Assembly: GCA_905221605.1 (NCBI GenBank)
Contig: CAJNDS010002458.1
Span: 254,501-318,500 of the forward strand
Length of the DNA stretch: 64,000 nt
Reading direction: 5' to 3'
Source of the DNA: Symbiodinium natans
Lineage: Eukaryota; Sar; Dinophyceae; Suessiales; Symbiodiniaceae
Under the pieces are notes generated by a model that was not told the origin of the DNA, did no database searches, and worked only from the letters and a program-made list of their open reading frames with translations. Positions 22,783 to 33,852 of this stretch are shown here, one piece after another (the first letter of the stretch is position 1; each line of letters opens with the position of its first letter). Position numbers and translations under genes: made by a program.

Positions 22783-22985
22783 TAAACCCCAAACCCCAAA
22801 CCCCAAACCCCAAACCCCAAACCCCAAACCCCAAACCCCAAACCCCAAACCCCAAACCCCAAACCCCAAACCCCAACCCCAAACCCCCAACCCCAAACCC
22901 CAAACCCCAAACCCCAAACCCCAAACCCCAAACCCCAAACCCCAAACCCCAAACCCCAAACCCCAAACCCCAAACCCCGAACCCC
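22783..22985. repeat. homogeneous CCCCAAA (TTTGGGG) array
   Basis: About 28 consecutive CCCCAAA units form a block distinct from the usual CCCTAAA. Minus-strand Gly-Leu-Gly-Phe frames are translations of it. Confidence 0.97.
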
Positions 22986-23279
22986 ACCCCCAAACCCCCA
23001 ACTTCTATCACGTGGAGACATGTTTTTGTTTTACCTCTGCCCTGGCCTCTGCCACGTTTAAGTTAGGGTTGGGTAGGTTTGTGGAGTAGTGGGGTTCAGG
23101 GTTTGGGGATTTTAGGGACTATATGGCTCTTAGGGGCTTTAGGGACTTTAGTGACTTTAGGTATTTTCGGGATTTCAGGGATTTTGGCGATTTTACAGGT
23201 CTATGCTTTGGCTCGCTTGGCAGCGGCTGAAGACGTGCTGTTCTGCTGGGTCTTATAGGGTGGTTTGGGCCGTTCCCAC

Positions 23280-23330
23280 GGCAGGTGGCTGTGTCGCTGC
23301 TTGCAGGCGCAGCCGCGATGGCGGCTACTG
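23280..23330 (+). CDS. candidate exon in the 31-kb AKR intron
   Basis: CACGGCAG|G opens VAVSLLAGAAAMAATG with a possible GT donor. It could be an N-terminal exon of the phosphatase or an unrelated gene. Confidence 0.25.
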
Positions 23331-23367
23331 GGTTGATGATTCAGCATTCAGGGACAACCAGTATTGC

Positions 23368-23466
23368 TAGGGATGCTCCCCCATCTACTAACAGTCCTTA
23401 ATAGGGATTATCGTACCCCTGTTACACTCCCTATTCAGGACTGCTAGTATAGGGGGGACATCGCAA
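23368..23466. mobile_element. MITE family D
   Basis: GGATGCTCCCCCATCTACTA and CAGTCCTTAATAGGGATTA at the left pair with CAGGACTGCTAGTATAGGGG at the right. Family members are at 28195, 60039 and 60453. Confidence 0.8.
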
Positions 23467-23584
23467 CATATTGCGTGCTACGACTATTGCAACATCCTCT
23501 GAAGAGCCAACTGGCTGATGCTTGCGTAAGAAGCCCCGCAATTCCCCAAACCTCGTTGAAACCGTTGAAGCACTGTGTATTGAT

Positions 23585-23985
23585 TGAACCCTAAACCCTA
23601 AACCCTAAACCCTAAACCCTAAACTCTAAACCCTAAACCCTAAACCCTAAACTCTAAACCCTAAACCCTAAACCCTAACCCTAAACTCTAAACCCTAAAC
23701 CCTAAACCGTATACCCAAACTGGTCAAGTTGGGTCCCCTTCAACACTCAACTCAAATATCTCTAAACCCCAATCCCTCGACCTTAAACCCTGAAGCCTGA
23801 ACCCTATACTCTCTTCCCTCTCACCCAGAACCCACGTCCTGCAGGGGTTTAGGGCAACCCCTAACCCTGAACCCTGAAGCCTGAACACTAAACCCTGAAC
23901 CCTGAACCCTGAACCCTAAACCCTAAACCCTAAACCCTGAACCTTAACCCCAAACCCTAAACCCTAAACCCTAAACCCTAAACCC
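23585..23985 (-). repeat. CCCTAAA arrays
   Basis: CCCTAAA units with CTCTAAA and CCCTGAA variants lie at 23585-23712 and 23860-23985. Unique sequence separates them. Confidence 0.95.
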
Positions 23986-23997
23986 CGCCTCAGGTTG

Positions 23998-24072
23998 CGC
24001 TCGCTGCTCGGCAGCGGCTGGCCCAGGCGGCGTTTTCTAGAGCGCGAGGCTACTTTTGGATGGGGCTTGGGA
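23998..24072 (+). CDS. candidate exon in the 31-kb AKR intron
   Basis: After CGCCTCAG|G the frame reads VALAARQRLAQAAFSRARG, then YFWMGLG. It is GC-rich and open, with no match recognised. Confidence 0.35.
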
Positions 24073-24244
24073 GTTGATGTATTTGTGGGTTTAGGGTTTA
24101 GGGTTTAGGGTTTAGGGTTTAGGGGGGGTTTAGGGCTTCGGGCTTCGGGCTTCGGGCTCAATATTTTCCAGCAGGCAGGGCTTACGTTTGGCGACTGTGG
24201 GGTTTAAACGCATTTGATTCTCGTTGGCAAGCCCCAGGGCTGAT

Positions 24245-24400
24245 TGCGGTTTAGGGTTTAGGGTCTATCGGGTTAGGGTTTAGGGTTTAGGGCTTAGGGT
24301 TTAGGGTTTAGGGTTTAGGGTTTAGGGTTTAGGGTTTAGGGTTTAGGGTTTAGGGTTAAGGGTTTATAGCTCAGGGTTTTAGGGTTTAGGAGTTAGGGTT
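24245..24400 (+). repeat. TTTAGGG array
   Basis: About 16 units with a few variants. Confidence 0.95.
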
Positions 24401-24659
24401 TACCAGGGGATTTTCCTTGGACCCCCAAGGTTGTACCACTGGGCTTGGGGACCCTTTTGCAAAGATCCTGCAAAGGAACATAAGGGGTCAGATCAGGAGT
24501 ATTGCGGAACCTCTTAGGGGTACATCCTCACTCCTTTCAATAGAAGCCGAAACCCTCGAAGCCTGAAACCCTAGGCTAGGACTCTGACATGGGGTTTAGG
24601 GTTCAGGGTTCAGGGTTCCGGGTTTTTAGGGTTTTTTCGGGTTCAGGGTTCAGGGTTTA

Positions 24660-25130
24660 GGGTAATGTAACACCCTTAGAGTTTCAGACATGTCCGCCGT
24701 CAGATGAAGCGTCGCACGTCACCCCTTCCAGCTGGCAGCCGCTTCTCGAAGGAAGCACAGGCACCGCAAGGGTTCGGGGGCCTCCCCGAAAACTGACCGT
24801 AGGGTTTAGGGTTTGGGGTTTATAGGGTTTAGGGTTTAGGGTTTGGGGCTTGGGGTTTAGGGTTTAGGGTTTGGGGTTTAGGGTTTAGGGTTCAAGGCTT
24901 TAGAGACTTAGGGGGAGGTTCATGGGGACTGGCGTTATAAGTAGGGCAACTCTTGTTGTAAGGGGCTCCAAATCTATGACCTACATAGCCTCCATGAACC
25001 TTCAAGCAGGGTTTCGGGGTCAGGGGTTCAGGGGTTTAGGGCTTGAGGGTTCCAGCGCCCGAGGCTTATTGCAGCCTCCCCCCGAGACCCGGCACCTTCA
25101 ACCCAAAGCCGTAAAATCCAGGGTTTAGGG
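24660..25130. other. islands with short open frames
   Basis: The islands at 24690-24800 and 25055-25122 follow TTCCAG and are open in two frames each (Arg/Lys-rich, Pro-rich). At 24912-25005 a GGAGGTTCATGG / CCATGAACCTTC inverted pair marks a diverged family C element. Confidence 0.3.
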
Positions 25131-25481
25131 CTCAGGGTTGTAGCTTTTAGGCTTTTGAATTCCTTCTTGCCTTCCCCATTCTGGTAAGTTGTACGTTCAG
25201 GGGTTTACAGTCGGATTTTTTTAATCCCGCCAAAGATGCCGGCCCTAAACCGTAAACCCTGAACCCTGAACCCTAAACCCTTAACCCAAACAACCTAAAC
25301 CCGGATTCTTCGAATCCTTAAGCCTGAGCTCTAAACCCCTCAAACCCCTTACCCCTTTAAAACATTGGCGGCGACTGAAGTTCCAGAACCGCAACCCTAA
25401 ACCCTAAAACCCTAAACCCAAACCCTAAACCCTAAACCCTAAACCCTAAACCCTAAACCCTAAACCCTATAAGCCCTAAGC

Positions 25482-25731
25482 ATTAAGCCCTTCGGTGCCT
25501 TCGCGCCTGGCTGCGAGCCTGCGCAGCCCAGTCTTTGCAACCGCAATATCCTCTTCACCGCACAGGGGAAGCCCTGGTACCGCCACCCCATGAAGGGGAC
25601 ACCGCACTGCGCAATTCGCATGGAAGATGACTGCTCTTACGGCGGCGCTGCACAATGCAACTATCCACTGCCTGTGCCATTCTGCAATGATACGCATACG
25701 CACCACTTGGAGTCAGTGCAAAAACCCTAAA
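25482..25731. CDS. candidate exon, Cys-rich, strand undecided
   Basis: On the + strand the frame reads FGAFAPGCEPAQPSLCNRN, then GKPWYRHPMKGTPHCAIRM, then EDDCSYGGAAQCNYPLPVP, and its stop falls in the first CCCTAAA unit. Six Cys suggest a secreted or disulfide-rich segment. The minus strand is also open for 76 codons, so I leave the strand open. Confidence 0.42.
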
Positions 25732-26102
25732 CCCTAAACCCTAAACCCCTAAACCCCTAAACCCTAAACCCCTAAACCCCTAAACCCCTAAACCCCTAAA
25801 CCCCTAAACCCTACACCCCATGGGCCTGCCCAGCATACAGCCCATGAATCCTACATTCTGGTAAGCTATACATTTAGGGGTTTGCAGTAGGTCTGCCTGA
25901 TCCCACCACAGTGAGTTCAAGGTTCAAGCCATGCCACGCACAACCTCAACCCTAAAACCTAAACACAAACATTCTAAACCCTGAGTCCCTGAATTCTTAT
26001 AAACCCCTCAAACCCCTTACCCCCTTCAACGTTGGCGGCAACTGAAGTTCCAGAACAGCTTGCCCATAAACCCTAAACCCGAAACCCTAAACCCTTAACC
26101 TA

Positions 26103-26200
26103 AACCCTAAGCCCCAAGCCCCAAGCCCCAAACCCTAAACCCTAAACCCTAAACCCCAAACCCTAAACCCTAAACCCTAAACCCTAAACCCTAAACCCTC
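26103..26200 (-). repeat. CCCTAAA array
   Basis: About 13 units including CCCCAAG variants. Confidence 0.95.
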
Positions 26201-26205
26201 GGTCC

Positions 26206-26275
26206 TTCGGCCTCTGCCCTGAGAGGTGGGAGTGGCGCTGGCTCTTCGGCGCCTCAGCTGCTCAGTCCCAGGGTG
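26206..26275 (+). CDS. candidate exon in the 31-kb AKR intron
   Basis: The frame reads RSFGLCPERWEWRWLFGASA, then AQSQ before GGTGGG. It is Trp-rich and unrecognised. Confidence 0.28.
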
Positions 26276-26297
26276 GGACGCTTTGCCTTTTTCTGAG

Positions 26298-26395
26298 GGG
26301 TTTAGGGTTTAGGGTTTAGGGTTTAGGGTTTAGGGTTTTGGGTTTAGGGTTTAGGGTTTAGGGTTTAGGGTTTAGGGTTTAGGGTTTAGGGTTTG
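26298..26395 (+). repeat. TTTAGGG array
   Basis: About 14 units, one of them TTTTGGG. Confidence 0.96.
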
Positions 26396-26724
26396 GAGTT
26401 ACCCTTCTGAATCCCTGTGCACCACCCGTTCTTAATATTTAACCCTAGGCTCCTCTGCCAAAACCCCTGGTGGCGGTAGTCCCGCACTAGCCACACCCTC
26501 AACCCTAAACCCCAAACCGAAACCGCCTTGATGGGAGGGGGGCTAACACAACTTTTGGCCCAAACTTTTGAAGGCCAATTGAACAGTTGGGGCTTAAACC
26601 GTCTACCCACCCCATTAATCCAACAATGCCCTCAATCATTCCCGTGCGTTGGTCTGAATCGCCCTAGCCCTAACAACTAAGCCCCTGATACCTAAACCCA
26701 AACCCGGAACCCTACACCCTAAGC

Positions 26725-26830
26725 CCTTAAGCCCTTTAGCCCTTTAGCCCTTTAGCCCTTTAGCCCTTAAGCCCTTAAGAGCTTCAGCGCTTAAGCGCTT
26801 AAGCGCTTAAGCGCTTAAGCGCTTAAGCCC
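26725..26830. repeat. CCCTTTAG and GCGCTTAA short tandem repeats
   Basis: CCCTTTAG runs about five times, then AAGCGCTT about six times. Both look like drifted relatives of the telomere unit. Confidence 0.9.
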
Positions 26831-27209
26831 TCAAAACCTAAACCCTAAAACCCAAAAGCTCACTGTCCTGGCAAGTTCGGTTCCTGAACCTATGCCTTGC
26901 TAAGATGCGGCGAAGCAATGCGGCGATGTCTCCAGAAGAAGGTGGGGTTTGGGACCCAGAGGGTCCATTTGTAGTACTGTTTTTTATAGAATTAAGTACC
27001 AAAAACCATACCAAATCGGTTTTTGGGGTACCTAAGTCCATAATGGTACTACGAATGGACCCTCTGGGGGAGGTTTGGAGGGCGCTTTCGCGGGGTGTGG
27101 GTAGTACGTAGGCTTTCGTTGCTCAGGGTGGATGTCTACAGCGCTTTGCGTGTAGCCTGGGGGGTGTGGCAGGCTTCGGAGTTTAGATTTTTTTTGGGCG
27201 GGAATGTTT

Positions 27210-27316
27210 TTTTCCGTGGAAGCCCAGTGGTAGCTTTTTTTGGCTGAAGGTTCCCTAAGAAAGCAGCCAAAGCAAAAACGGGCACCCTTATTGCAATATG
27301 ATTACTGGGCTGCCAA
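27210..27316. mobile_element. MITE family G
   Basis: GAAGCCCAGTGGTAGC at the left and TTACTGGGCTGCCAAG at the right. Similar copies lie at 41229-41340 and 52823-52955. Confidence 0.6.
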
Positions 27317-27518
27317 GTAGGGTGAAGGGTTTGGAAGTTGGACTGTCACACACCCCTCTCAGCCCCAATCCGTAAACCCCAAACCCTACACCCTAAACCC
27401 GAAACCCTAACCCCTAAACCCTAAACCCTAAGCCCTAAGCCCTAAACCCTAAACCCTAAACCCTAAACCCTAACCCCTCCCCCCAAGTCATGTCGACTTT
27501 CTCTCAAAGAGCTCCCCT

Positions 27519-27724
27519 ACTTGGAGGTTCAGTGTGCTTACCCAAGTATAGAGGGTTTAGGGTTTGGGGTTTGGGGTTTAGGGTTGCTGTACTTACTGTT
27601 TGGGGTTTAGGGTTGCTGTACTTATAACACAATTATAACCCTACGAGGGTAAATAGGTGGCTTATAAGTGGGTTATAAGTACAGTTATAATTTGGGGTAT
27701 TACGTACCAGGAACCTCCAAGTAA
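27519..27724. mobile_element. MITE family C, interrupted by telomere-type repeat
   Basis: TACTTGGAGGTTCAGTGTG at the left and ACCAGGAACCTCCAAGTA at the right are the family C ends. The left arm is split by TTTAGGG/TTTGGGG units at 27550-27585 and 27599-27615. Confidence 0.75.
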
Positions 27725-27824
27725 GGACCCTAAACCCTACACCCTAAACCCTGAACCCTGAACCCTAAACCCTAAACCCTAAGGCTAGTAAGTACCATGA
27801 ACCTCCCTTATTACGCCTCCTAAG

Positions 27825-27900
27825 GTGCACTGGAAGGATGATTCGAGCATCGACCCGGTCACGGCCACCGACCGTGACAACGAGCAGCTAGTGGGTGAAG
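27825..27900 (+). CDS. phosphatase exon a
   Basis: It lies between CCTAAG|G and GTGAAG|GC and reads VHWKDDSSIDPVTATDRDNE, then QLVGE. The Lys and the DPVTATD turn are the family's first conserved block. Confidence 0.88.
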
Positions 27901-28194
27901 GCTGCATCGGTTTAGGGTTTAGGGTTTTTTCGGGGGCTGCGAAGGTTAATTATTTTAAAATTATAAACTATTATTGTTATTATTTTTCTAACATTATTAT
28001 CATGATGATTATTATTAGTATTATCAGTACTATTCTTATTCTTATTCTTATTCTTATTCTTATTATTGTCATGTTTTTTTTTGGGGGGGGGGGTTGTTAG
28101 TACTTGCTGGTGCTCCTTGTTTCTTGATGTTTTAGGTTCAGGGGTTTGGGCTGACTCAAGGTTGCCCGAGCCTTGCTTGCGACTCACTTTTTGA

Positions 28195-28245
28195 AGACAG
28201 TCCTTAATAGGGATTCTAGGACTGTTAGTATAAGGGGGAACATCC
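28195..28245. mobile_element. MITE family D, short copy
   Basis: CAGTCCTTAATAGGGATTC is followed at once by AGGACTGTTAGTATAAGGG and GGAACATCCC. This is a deletion derivative lacking the middle. Confidence 0.7.
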
Positions 28246-28335
28246 CAAGGTTTAGGGTTGAGGGGTTTTAAGTAGGTATCGCTCATGACACTGTAGGCAA
28301 AGACCCCAGCGCGTTCTCGCTACGTGGGGCTTACC

Positions 28336-28433
28336 CTAGGGTCCATGTACCTATATAGTATATACTTGGGCCCTAAAGCTACTAACCCCTTTGATGCCTA
28401 AGTATAGCAGGTACATGGACCCTTTGGGCTTAG
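28336..28433. mobile_element. MITE family A
   Basis: AGGGTCCATGTACCTATA and CAGGTACATGGACCCT ends. Confidence 0.8.
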
Positions 28434-28589
28434 CGCTCAGTGGTAGACCTTGTTACTCAGGTGAGTTGTAGAGACATCCTCTGGCCATCCAATGGCAACC
28501 CCCTGCAACTCTCAAAGCCGCTCAAACCCTGATCCCTCAACCCTAAACCCTAAACCCTAACCCCTCAACCCTCAAACCCTGCACGGAAG

Positions 28590-28639
28590 GCCTGAAGGCC
28601 GCTTTTCCTACGCACGTGGTGATGGGTGAGGAGGCCGGA
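28590..28639 (+). CDS. phosphatase exon b, GEE motif
   Basis: It reads GLKAAFPTHVVMGEEAG after ACGGAAG|GC, completing the split Gly codon of exon a. The Glu pair is the family metal site. The phase-0 link to exon c requires a GA donor here or at 28646 (which adds EP). Confidence 0.85.
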
Positions 28640-28661
28640 GAGCCAGAGGGCTGGACTTTCC

Positions 28662-28908
28662 TACATCCCCCCTGGGGGTTTTTGTCGTTTTTGTTTATAC
28701 AGAAGCCAAGAGGGGATTAATAAGCGTACTTTTGTTTTGTTTATATAAAAGTTTATAAAAGCCAAGAGGGGATTAGGAATACTATTCTTTATTTTTGTTT
28801 ATATAAAAGCCACGAGGGGCTGAACAGTTTCTTTGTAGTTTTGTTTATACAATGAAAGCCAAGAGGGTATTAACAATACTATGTTTCATAAGGTTCTAAG
28901 GGGGGGGG
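28662..28908. mobile_element. dispersed element family I, tandem copies
   Basis: GTTTATATAAAAGCCAAGAG with GGGATTA recurs about four times at 60-70 bp spacing. A further copy is at 48118-48241. Confidence 0.7.
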
Positions 28909-29025
28909 TATAGTTTCACTTAGTGCATGCGGTTCAAGGTTTGGGTTCTGGTTTCGGGTTCAGGGGTCTCACTCTGCAAACTCGAAATCCTATGAGTCGT
29001 TCAGCCCCAAGCCCTGAACCCAGAG

Positions 29026-29028
<3 letters not shown>

Positions 29029-29068
<40 letters not shown>
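29029..29068. repeat. poly-G tract
   Basis: About 39 G in a row, followed by a partial family D element (29079-29133). Confidence 0.95.
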
Positions 29069-29070
<2 letters not shown>

Positions 29071-29694
29071 TTAGGCCAGGGATGTTCCCCTTTACACCAA
29101 CCGTCCTTAAGAGGGATTATAATAGGGGGGTTAACCCTAAACCCCCCTAAACCCTAAACCCTAAACCCTAAACCCTAAACCCTAAACCCTAAACCCTCCT
29201 TGTTCACTTAGGCCCAAGACCTCAGAGTATGGACGTGGCCTGCATCTGGAAGCTTTTTCGGCCCAAGCCACCTACTCTCTGCTTGCAATTTGGGGTTTAG
29301 GGTTCCGGATTATCGGGTTTGCGCCCGAAAAGGCCCTAAGCCCTAAATCCTAACTCATGCCACATGAAAAGTTGATGATTTGTGGAGCTGCTGAAGTCAG
29401 CCCAATGCAGCAAGACTCGCGCAAAAATCAGAATCGTGTTGTCTGAACGAAACCTGAAGCCCCAAACCCTCCAAGCACCAAACGCTTAACCAGACAGCCC
29501 TAACAACAAAACCCTAAACCCAAGAAACCGTTAGCCCTAACCCCTAGACCCTAAAGCCCCACAAGCCCAAAACACCCAAATTCCGAGAAAGCCAAATGCC
29601 AAACCCAAAAGTCCTACAAGAACCCTGAAGCTCCCAAATTCAAGAAAAGCCCTTAAACCCCTAAAGCCCTCAAACCCCTGAACCCTGAAACCCT

Positions 29695-29800
29695 CAAACC
29701 CCTAAACCCTAAACCCTAACCCTAAACCCTAAACCCTAAACCCTAAACGCTAAACCCTAAACCCTAAACCCTAAACCCTAAACTCTAAACCCTAAACCCC
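29695..29800 (-). repeat. CCCTAAA array
   Basis: About 14 units ending directly before the acceptor of the next exon. Confidence 0.96.
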
Positions 29801-29804
29801 GCAG

Positions 29805-29848
29805 GCCTCAGCGGCCCTGGGCTCCATCCCCGAGCTCACGGCCACTGG
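29805..29848 (+). CDS. phosphatase exon c
   Basis: It reads ASAALGSIPELTAT after CCCGCAG|G, with GC donor ACTGG|GC. This is the variable loop between the GEE motif and the PTWIVDPID strand. Family conservation is low here, so assignment rests on position and phase. Confidence 0.65.
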
Positions 29849-29928
29849 GCGCGGTCGGAGACTTTTCTAGGGTTTAGGGTTTGGGGTTTAGGGTTTAGGG
29901 TTTAGGGTTTAGGGTTTGGGGGTTGCTA

Positions 29929-30032
29929 GGACCCAGAGCAGGCTCTTATTCCCCTTTTTTAGCGTAGAACCCCCCTTTGAAATTACAAAGAACGGGTACC
30001 CTTTGTTCCCTAGTTTGCTCTTGGGTCGAATT
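29929..30032. mobile_element. MITE family K
   Basis: CTAGGACCCAGAGCA left end and TTTGCTCTTGGGTC right end, with TACAAAGAACGGG inside. Confidence 0.6.
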
Positions 30033-30505
30033 TTAGTTTCTTGGGGTTCAGGGTTTGTGGTGTAGAGTGTTTGGGTTTTTAGGGTTGAGGGCTTGGTGTT
30101 TACATGTGCGGTTTCGGGTTGAGGGGTTGAAAGGGTTTTTAGGGCATTTTAGGGCTAAGGGTTTAGTGTTTTAGGGGTGTCGCATTTTAGGGTTTAGGGT
30201 TTCGGGGTGTTCAGGCATTTTTAGGGCTTTTAGGAGTTTGCTGTTGAGCATAGTCCTTACATGTGTTGATTCTATGTGTAAGGGATTGAGGGTGGAAAGG
30301 TTTAGGTGTTGTAGGCTTCAAGCTAGGGGGCCTTTGAGGCTTTGCGACAAAAAGGTGTTTCTGGCATTAGGCTTTCGGGTAAGTAAAGACCCTAACACCT
30401 ACTTGACCCCAAACCCCAGCCCTAAACCAAAAACCCTACAAACCCCAAATCCCGAACACCTTAAACCCTAAACCCTGGACCACCTTAGGGAACCAACCAT
30501 TTGAG

Positions 30506-30542
30506 GGCGCCACCCGCCAAGGACGTACCGACCTGGATTGTG
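30506..30542 (+). CDS. phosphatase exon d
   Basis: A 37-base exon reads APPAKDVPTWIV between TTTGAG|G and GTG|GCTCC. It leads straight into the metal-site exon. Confidence 0.85.
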
Positions 30543-30739
30543 GCTCCTGGGTCGCGATTGGCAATTGGGGGGTTTGAGGTTCAACCCTAAACTCCATACC
30601 CTTAACCCTAAACCCTAAAACCTAAACCCTAAACCCTAAACCCTATAACCCTTAACCCTAAACCCTAAAACCTAAACCCTAAACCCTTAACCCTAAGCCG
30701 CAGGTTGCAGTGTTTAGGGCTCATTGTGAAGCTCCTTTC

Positions 30740-30840
30740 CTAGGACCCAGAGTGGGCCCCTTAGCATTCCCTTAGTGGCACCTTTACATATGTAAAAAGG
30801 GTGCACAGTCATTCCTAGGCTACTCTGGGATCCCAGATCT
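30740..30840. mobile_element. MITE family K
   Basis: CTAGGACCCAGAGTGGG at the left, CTACTCTGGGATCCCAG at the right. Confidence 0.6.
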
Positions 30841-31046
30841 TTAGGGTTTGCGGCATCGGGCCTATATGGTTTAGAGGTTGGGGACTTGGGTGTACAAGAA
30901 GGTGTGCCCTTGTATGAGTTTGTATACGTGGCTTTCTAGGCTCGCTCGGTTGTTAGCCGGGGAGGCGGGGGGGGGGAGGAGCCTCCCTGTATAGCCACAT
31001 CTCAAACCTAAGCCCCAAATCCTCAACCATAAGCCCCAAACCCTAA

Positions 31047-31177
31047 TTGGAGGTTCATGGTACTTCTATCCTTCATAACTGCACTTACAACCCACTCAAT
31101 ATGCCCTTTAAGTGCCCTAATGGTTGGGTTGTACGTGCAGTTATAATTGGATCATTAAGTACCATGAACCTCCAAGT
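31047..31177. mobile_element. MITE family C
   Basis: TTGGAGGTTCATGGTACTT and AAGTACCATGAACCTCCAAG ends with a TTATAA-rich interior. Confidence 0.85.
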
Positions 31178-31204
31178 AAGCCTCTAAGCCCCCAGCCCTG
31201 GACC

Positions 31205-31522
31205 CTAAACCCTTATAAACCCTAAACCCTAAACCCCAAACCCCAAACCCTAAACCCTAAACCCTAAACCCTAAACCCTAAACCCCAAACCCTAAACCCT
31301 AAACCCTAAACCCTAAACCAACCCTAAACCCAAGAAGGTGTCCGGCTCGAAGCATCCCAATCTCTGAACCCAGAGTTGGAAGCCCCAGCCTTGGGGCTTT
31401 GTGGGTTGAGTATCCTTCAGTGGCCAAACCCTAAACCCTAAACCCTAAACCCTAAACCCTAAACCCTAAACCCTAAACCCTAAACCCTAAACCCTAAACC
31501 CTAAACCCTAAACCCTAAACCT
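31205..31522 (-). repeat. CCCTAAA arrays around a unique island
   Basis: Units run 31205-31325 and 31427-31520. The island 31330-31425 is unassigned. Confidence 0.95.
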
Positions 31523-31549
31523 TAGGGAAGGAACCTGCGAGTCTTCAAG

Positions 31550-31600
31550 GATCCTATTGATGGCACCACCAACTTCGTCTATGGGATCAAGTTGAGCTGC
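31550..31600 (+). CDS. phosphatase exon e, DPIDGTT motif
   Basis: After TCTTCAAG|G it reads DPIDGTTNFVYGIKLSC, the diagnostic metal- and phosphate-binding motif of the family. The GC donor at 31601 is inferred. Confidence 0.93.
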
Positions 31601-31831
31601 GCTTCTTGGCCGCAAGTCTTGCAGGGTTGAGGGTTTATAGGGTTTAGGGCTACGGGTTTAGGCTCAGGGCTCAGGGTTTAGGGTTTAGGGTTTAGGGTTT
31701 AGGGTTTAGAGAGTTTAGGGTTTTAGGGTTAACGCTGTGTCGACCTTATCTCTGGAATGTACTGCAGATGTGCGGAGAGGTGCAACCTTGGTTCACGGTG
31801 AGCATCTATTTCTTGCAGATTGACATGAAAC

Positions 31832-32037
31832 CAGGGTTTATATTACTGTTCTTGGTGAGTGTTTTGGGGGGGGTACAAGAAATATATACCCTACTTGGAG
31901 GTTCATGGTACTTACTAATGAATTATAACTGTAACTTATAACTGTACTTATTATCATGTTAGGGCACTCGGGGGGGCTTATACGTGGGTTATAAGTACAG
32001 GTATAATTGGTTCATACGTACCATGAACCTCCAAGTA
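31832..32037. mobile_element. family H element followed by MITE family C
   Basis: GGGTTTATATTACTGTTCTTGGTGAG to 31890, then TA-flanked CTTGGAGGTTCATGG to CCATGAACCTCCAAG at 31893-32036. Confidence 0.75.
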
Positions 32038-32154
32038 CTTCACAGCAGCTCCGCACTTTTTACACTCCACTGCGATTTTCAGTTGCGGGTAAGGATAGTA
32101 GGTAGGCCCCTAGGGATATTTTCTATTTTCCCATATTGTGTTTAAGAGGCTCAT

Positions 32155-32266
32155 CTTGGCTTTCTTCTGGCTGGCTCTTAGGACTTTAACTTTTTGGGTT
32201 TTTGTAGAAACTACAAAAAGGAGCCTAAAAGCTAAGCTTTTCGGAGGGGTTCAGAAGTCAGCCAAG
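32155..32266. mobile_element. MITE family F
   Basis: CTTGGCTTTCTTCTGGCTGG to CAGAAGTCAGCCAAG, about 90% similar by eye to 20720-20826. Confidence 0.82.
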
Positions 32267-32409
32267 TCATATTCAGGAATATTTTCAGAGGCTTCCCTGA
32301 ATCTCTGAATCGATCGGCGTTGAGCCTGAACCCAAGATCTTCAACCCTAATCCCGACTACGAGTTTAGGGTTTAGGGTTTAGTAGTTTAGGAAACGGTTT
32401 AGGGTGTAG

Positions 32410-33260
32410 GGCCCTAACCTGAAGCCCAGAAACTTAGCCCAGAGCCAATGCCAAAGTCGAGGTTAGTCTCGGCTTTTGTGTGGGCTGCGGCCTCAGCATG
32501 AGCACGAACACTAGCCAGTCAGCGAAGTGTACGTACGGGCTTCGGGTTTGCAGGCTTAGTATTAGGGGTTGGGGAGAAATTTAGCTCGCAGCATAAGCCA
32601 TGCGTGCTTGTCGACGTAATGTTACAAGGTAACATGGGTCACGAAGACACGACGAGGGCACAGCATCACAACAGAAAGCAACGAAAGCAAGCCGCTAAGC
32701 AGTATCATACGGGCTGATCTCTACATCGCAGTCCTTTGAGGTGGAGCCTCCCCATGTTGGCGTTTACGAACTAGGGGATGCCTAAGATAGCCACCCCAAA
32801 CAGTAGGATTCCCTTTTAATAATGACCCCAAGAAGGTACCCCTGATTGAGGAAACCCCATGTCAGCGTTCAGTCGCAACCAACGTTGCACGGTCACTCTT
32901 CGCGCGCGTATGTGCATCATCCTACTTGTATAAACTTTGCAACAGTCCGTGTGTGAAGCTCCATGGATGCAACATTGCAACACGAATTCGCTGTCTCTCC
33001 AGTCCGAGATTGCAAGCCCTAAACCTTAAACCCTACACCCTAAACCCTACACTCAAAAACCCTGAGCCCAGACAGGAACCTCAAGAAAAAGCCATCAGTT
33101 CCCCGCCATAACGCCCCAAACACCCATTTGAACGGACAAACCCGAAACCCCAAACCCGAAACCCTAAGGGCTTGCATGGTCGCAGCATGAGCCCCATCTT
33201 TGTGGAACAAGCTTCATCTGGCAAGACTCTCACCTTCAGAGATTAGGACCCAGCGCTAGC
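32410..33260. other. mostly unique intron sequence
   Basis: Few telomere-type units are present. An element with ends resembling 40690-40800 lies at about 32755-32865. The small phosphatase piece expected between exons e and f should lie in 31600-33852 but was not found. Confidence 0.35.
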
Positions 33261-33411
33261 CTTTCTCCATTGTTTCTCGGTTTAGGGTTTAGGGTCTAGG
33301 ATTTAGGGTTTAGGAAGTTCCGACACCATGGAACCAAAAAAAGAGACTTCCAAGGTCCAAAGGTTACGGGGCACATAGAAGCCCAACCACAAGGTGTTGT
33401 GGGGGTTGGGG

Positions 33412-33503
33412 TTTGGGGTTTAGGGTTTAGGGTTTAGGGTTTAGGGTTTAGGGTTTAGGGTTTAGGGTTTAGGGTTTAGGGTGGTGGGGGGGGGGGGGGG
33501 GGG
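33412..33503 (+). repeat. TTTAGGG array ending in poly-G
   Basis: About 10 units then about 20 G. Confidence 0.95.
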
Positions 33504-33852
33504 TGTGTGGCGGGGAGTGTAGGAGTGAATAGATGACGGGGAGGGGATACGCTCTAAAGCCCACTCATACTTAGACACGAATTCCGGGAGTGTCTGTTGT
33601 TGAGAGGGCCACCTGACCGATTCTAGCCCCCCCAACCCCCTAAGCCCGAAATCCTAAAACCCTCGGCCCTAAACCCTAAAACCCCTTAAGCCCCAACATC
33701 CTAAACCCCCAAGCCCCAAAACCCTAAAGCCCAAACCCGCCCGCCCCCCCAAATCCCTAAACCCTAAATCCCTAAATCCTGAACCCTAAACCCCCAAAGC
33801 CCCAAAATCCTAAAGCCCAAAACCTGCCCCAAATCCCTAAACCCGACAATAG

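Noticed and set aside
22768-23021. Three Gly-Leu-Gly-Phe-Gly-Val-Trp frames
   Set aside because: CCCCAAA array read in three frames.
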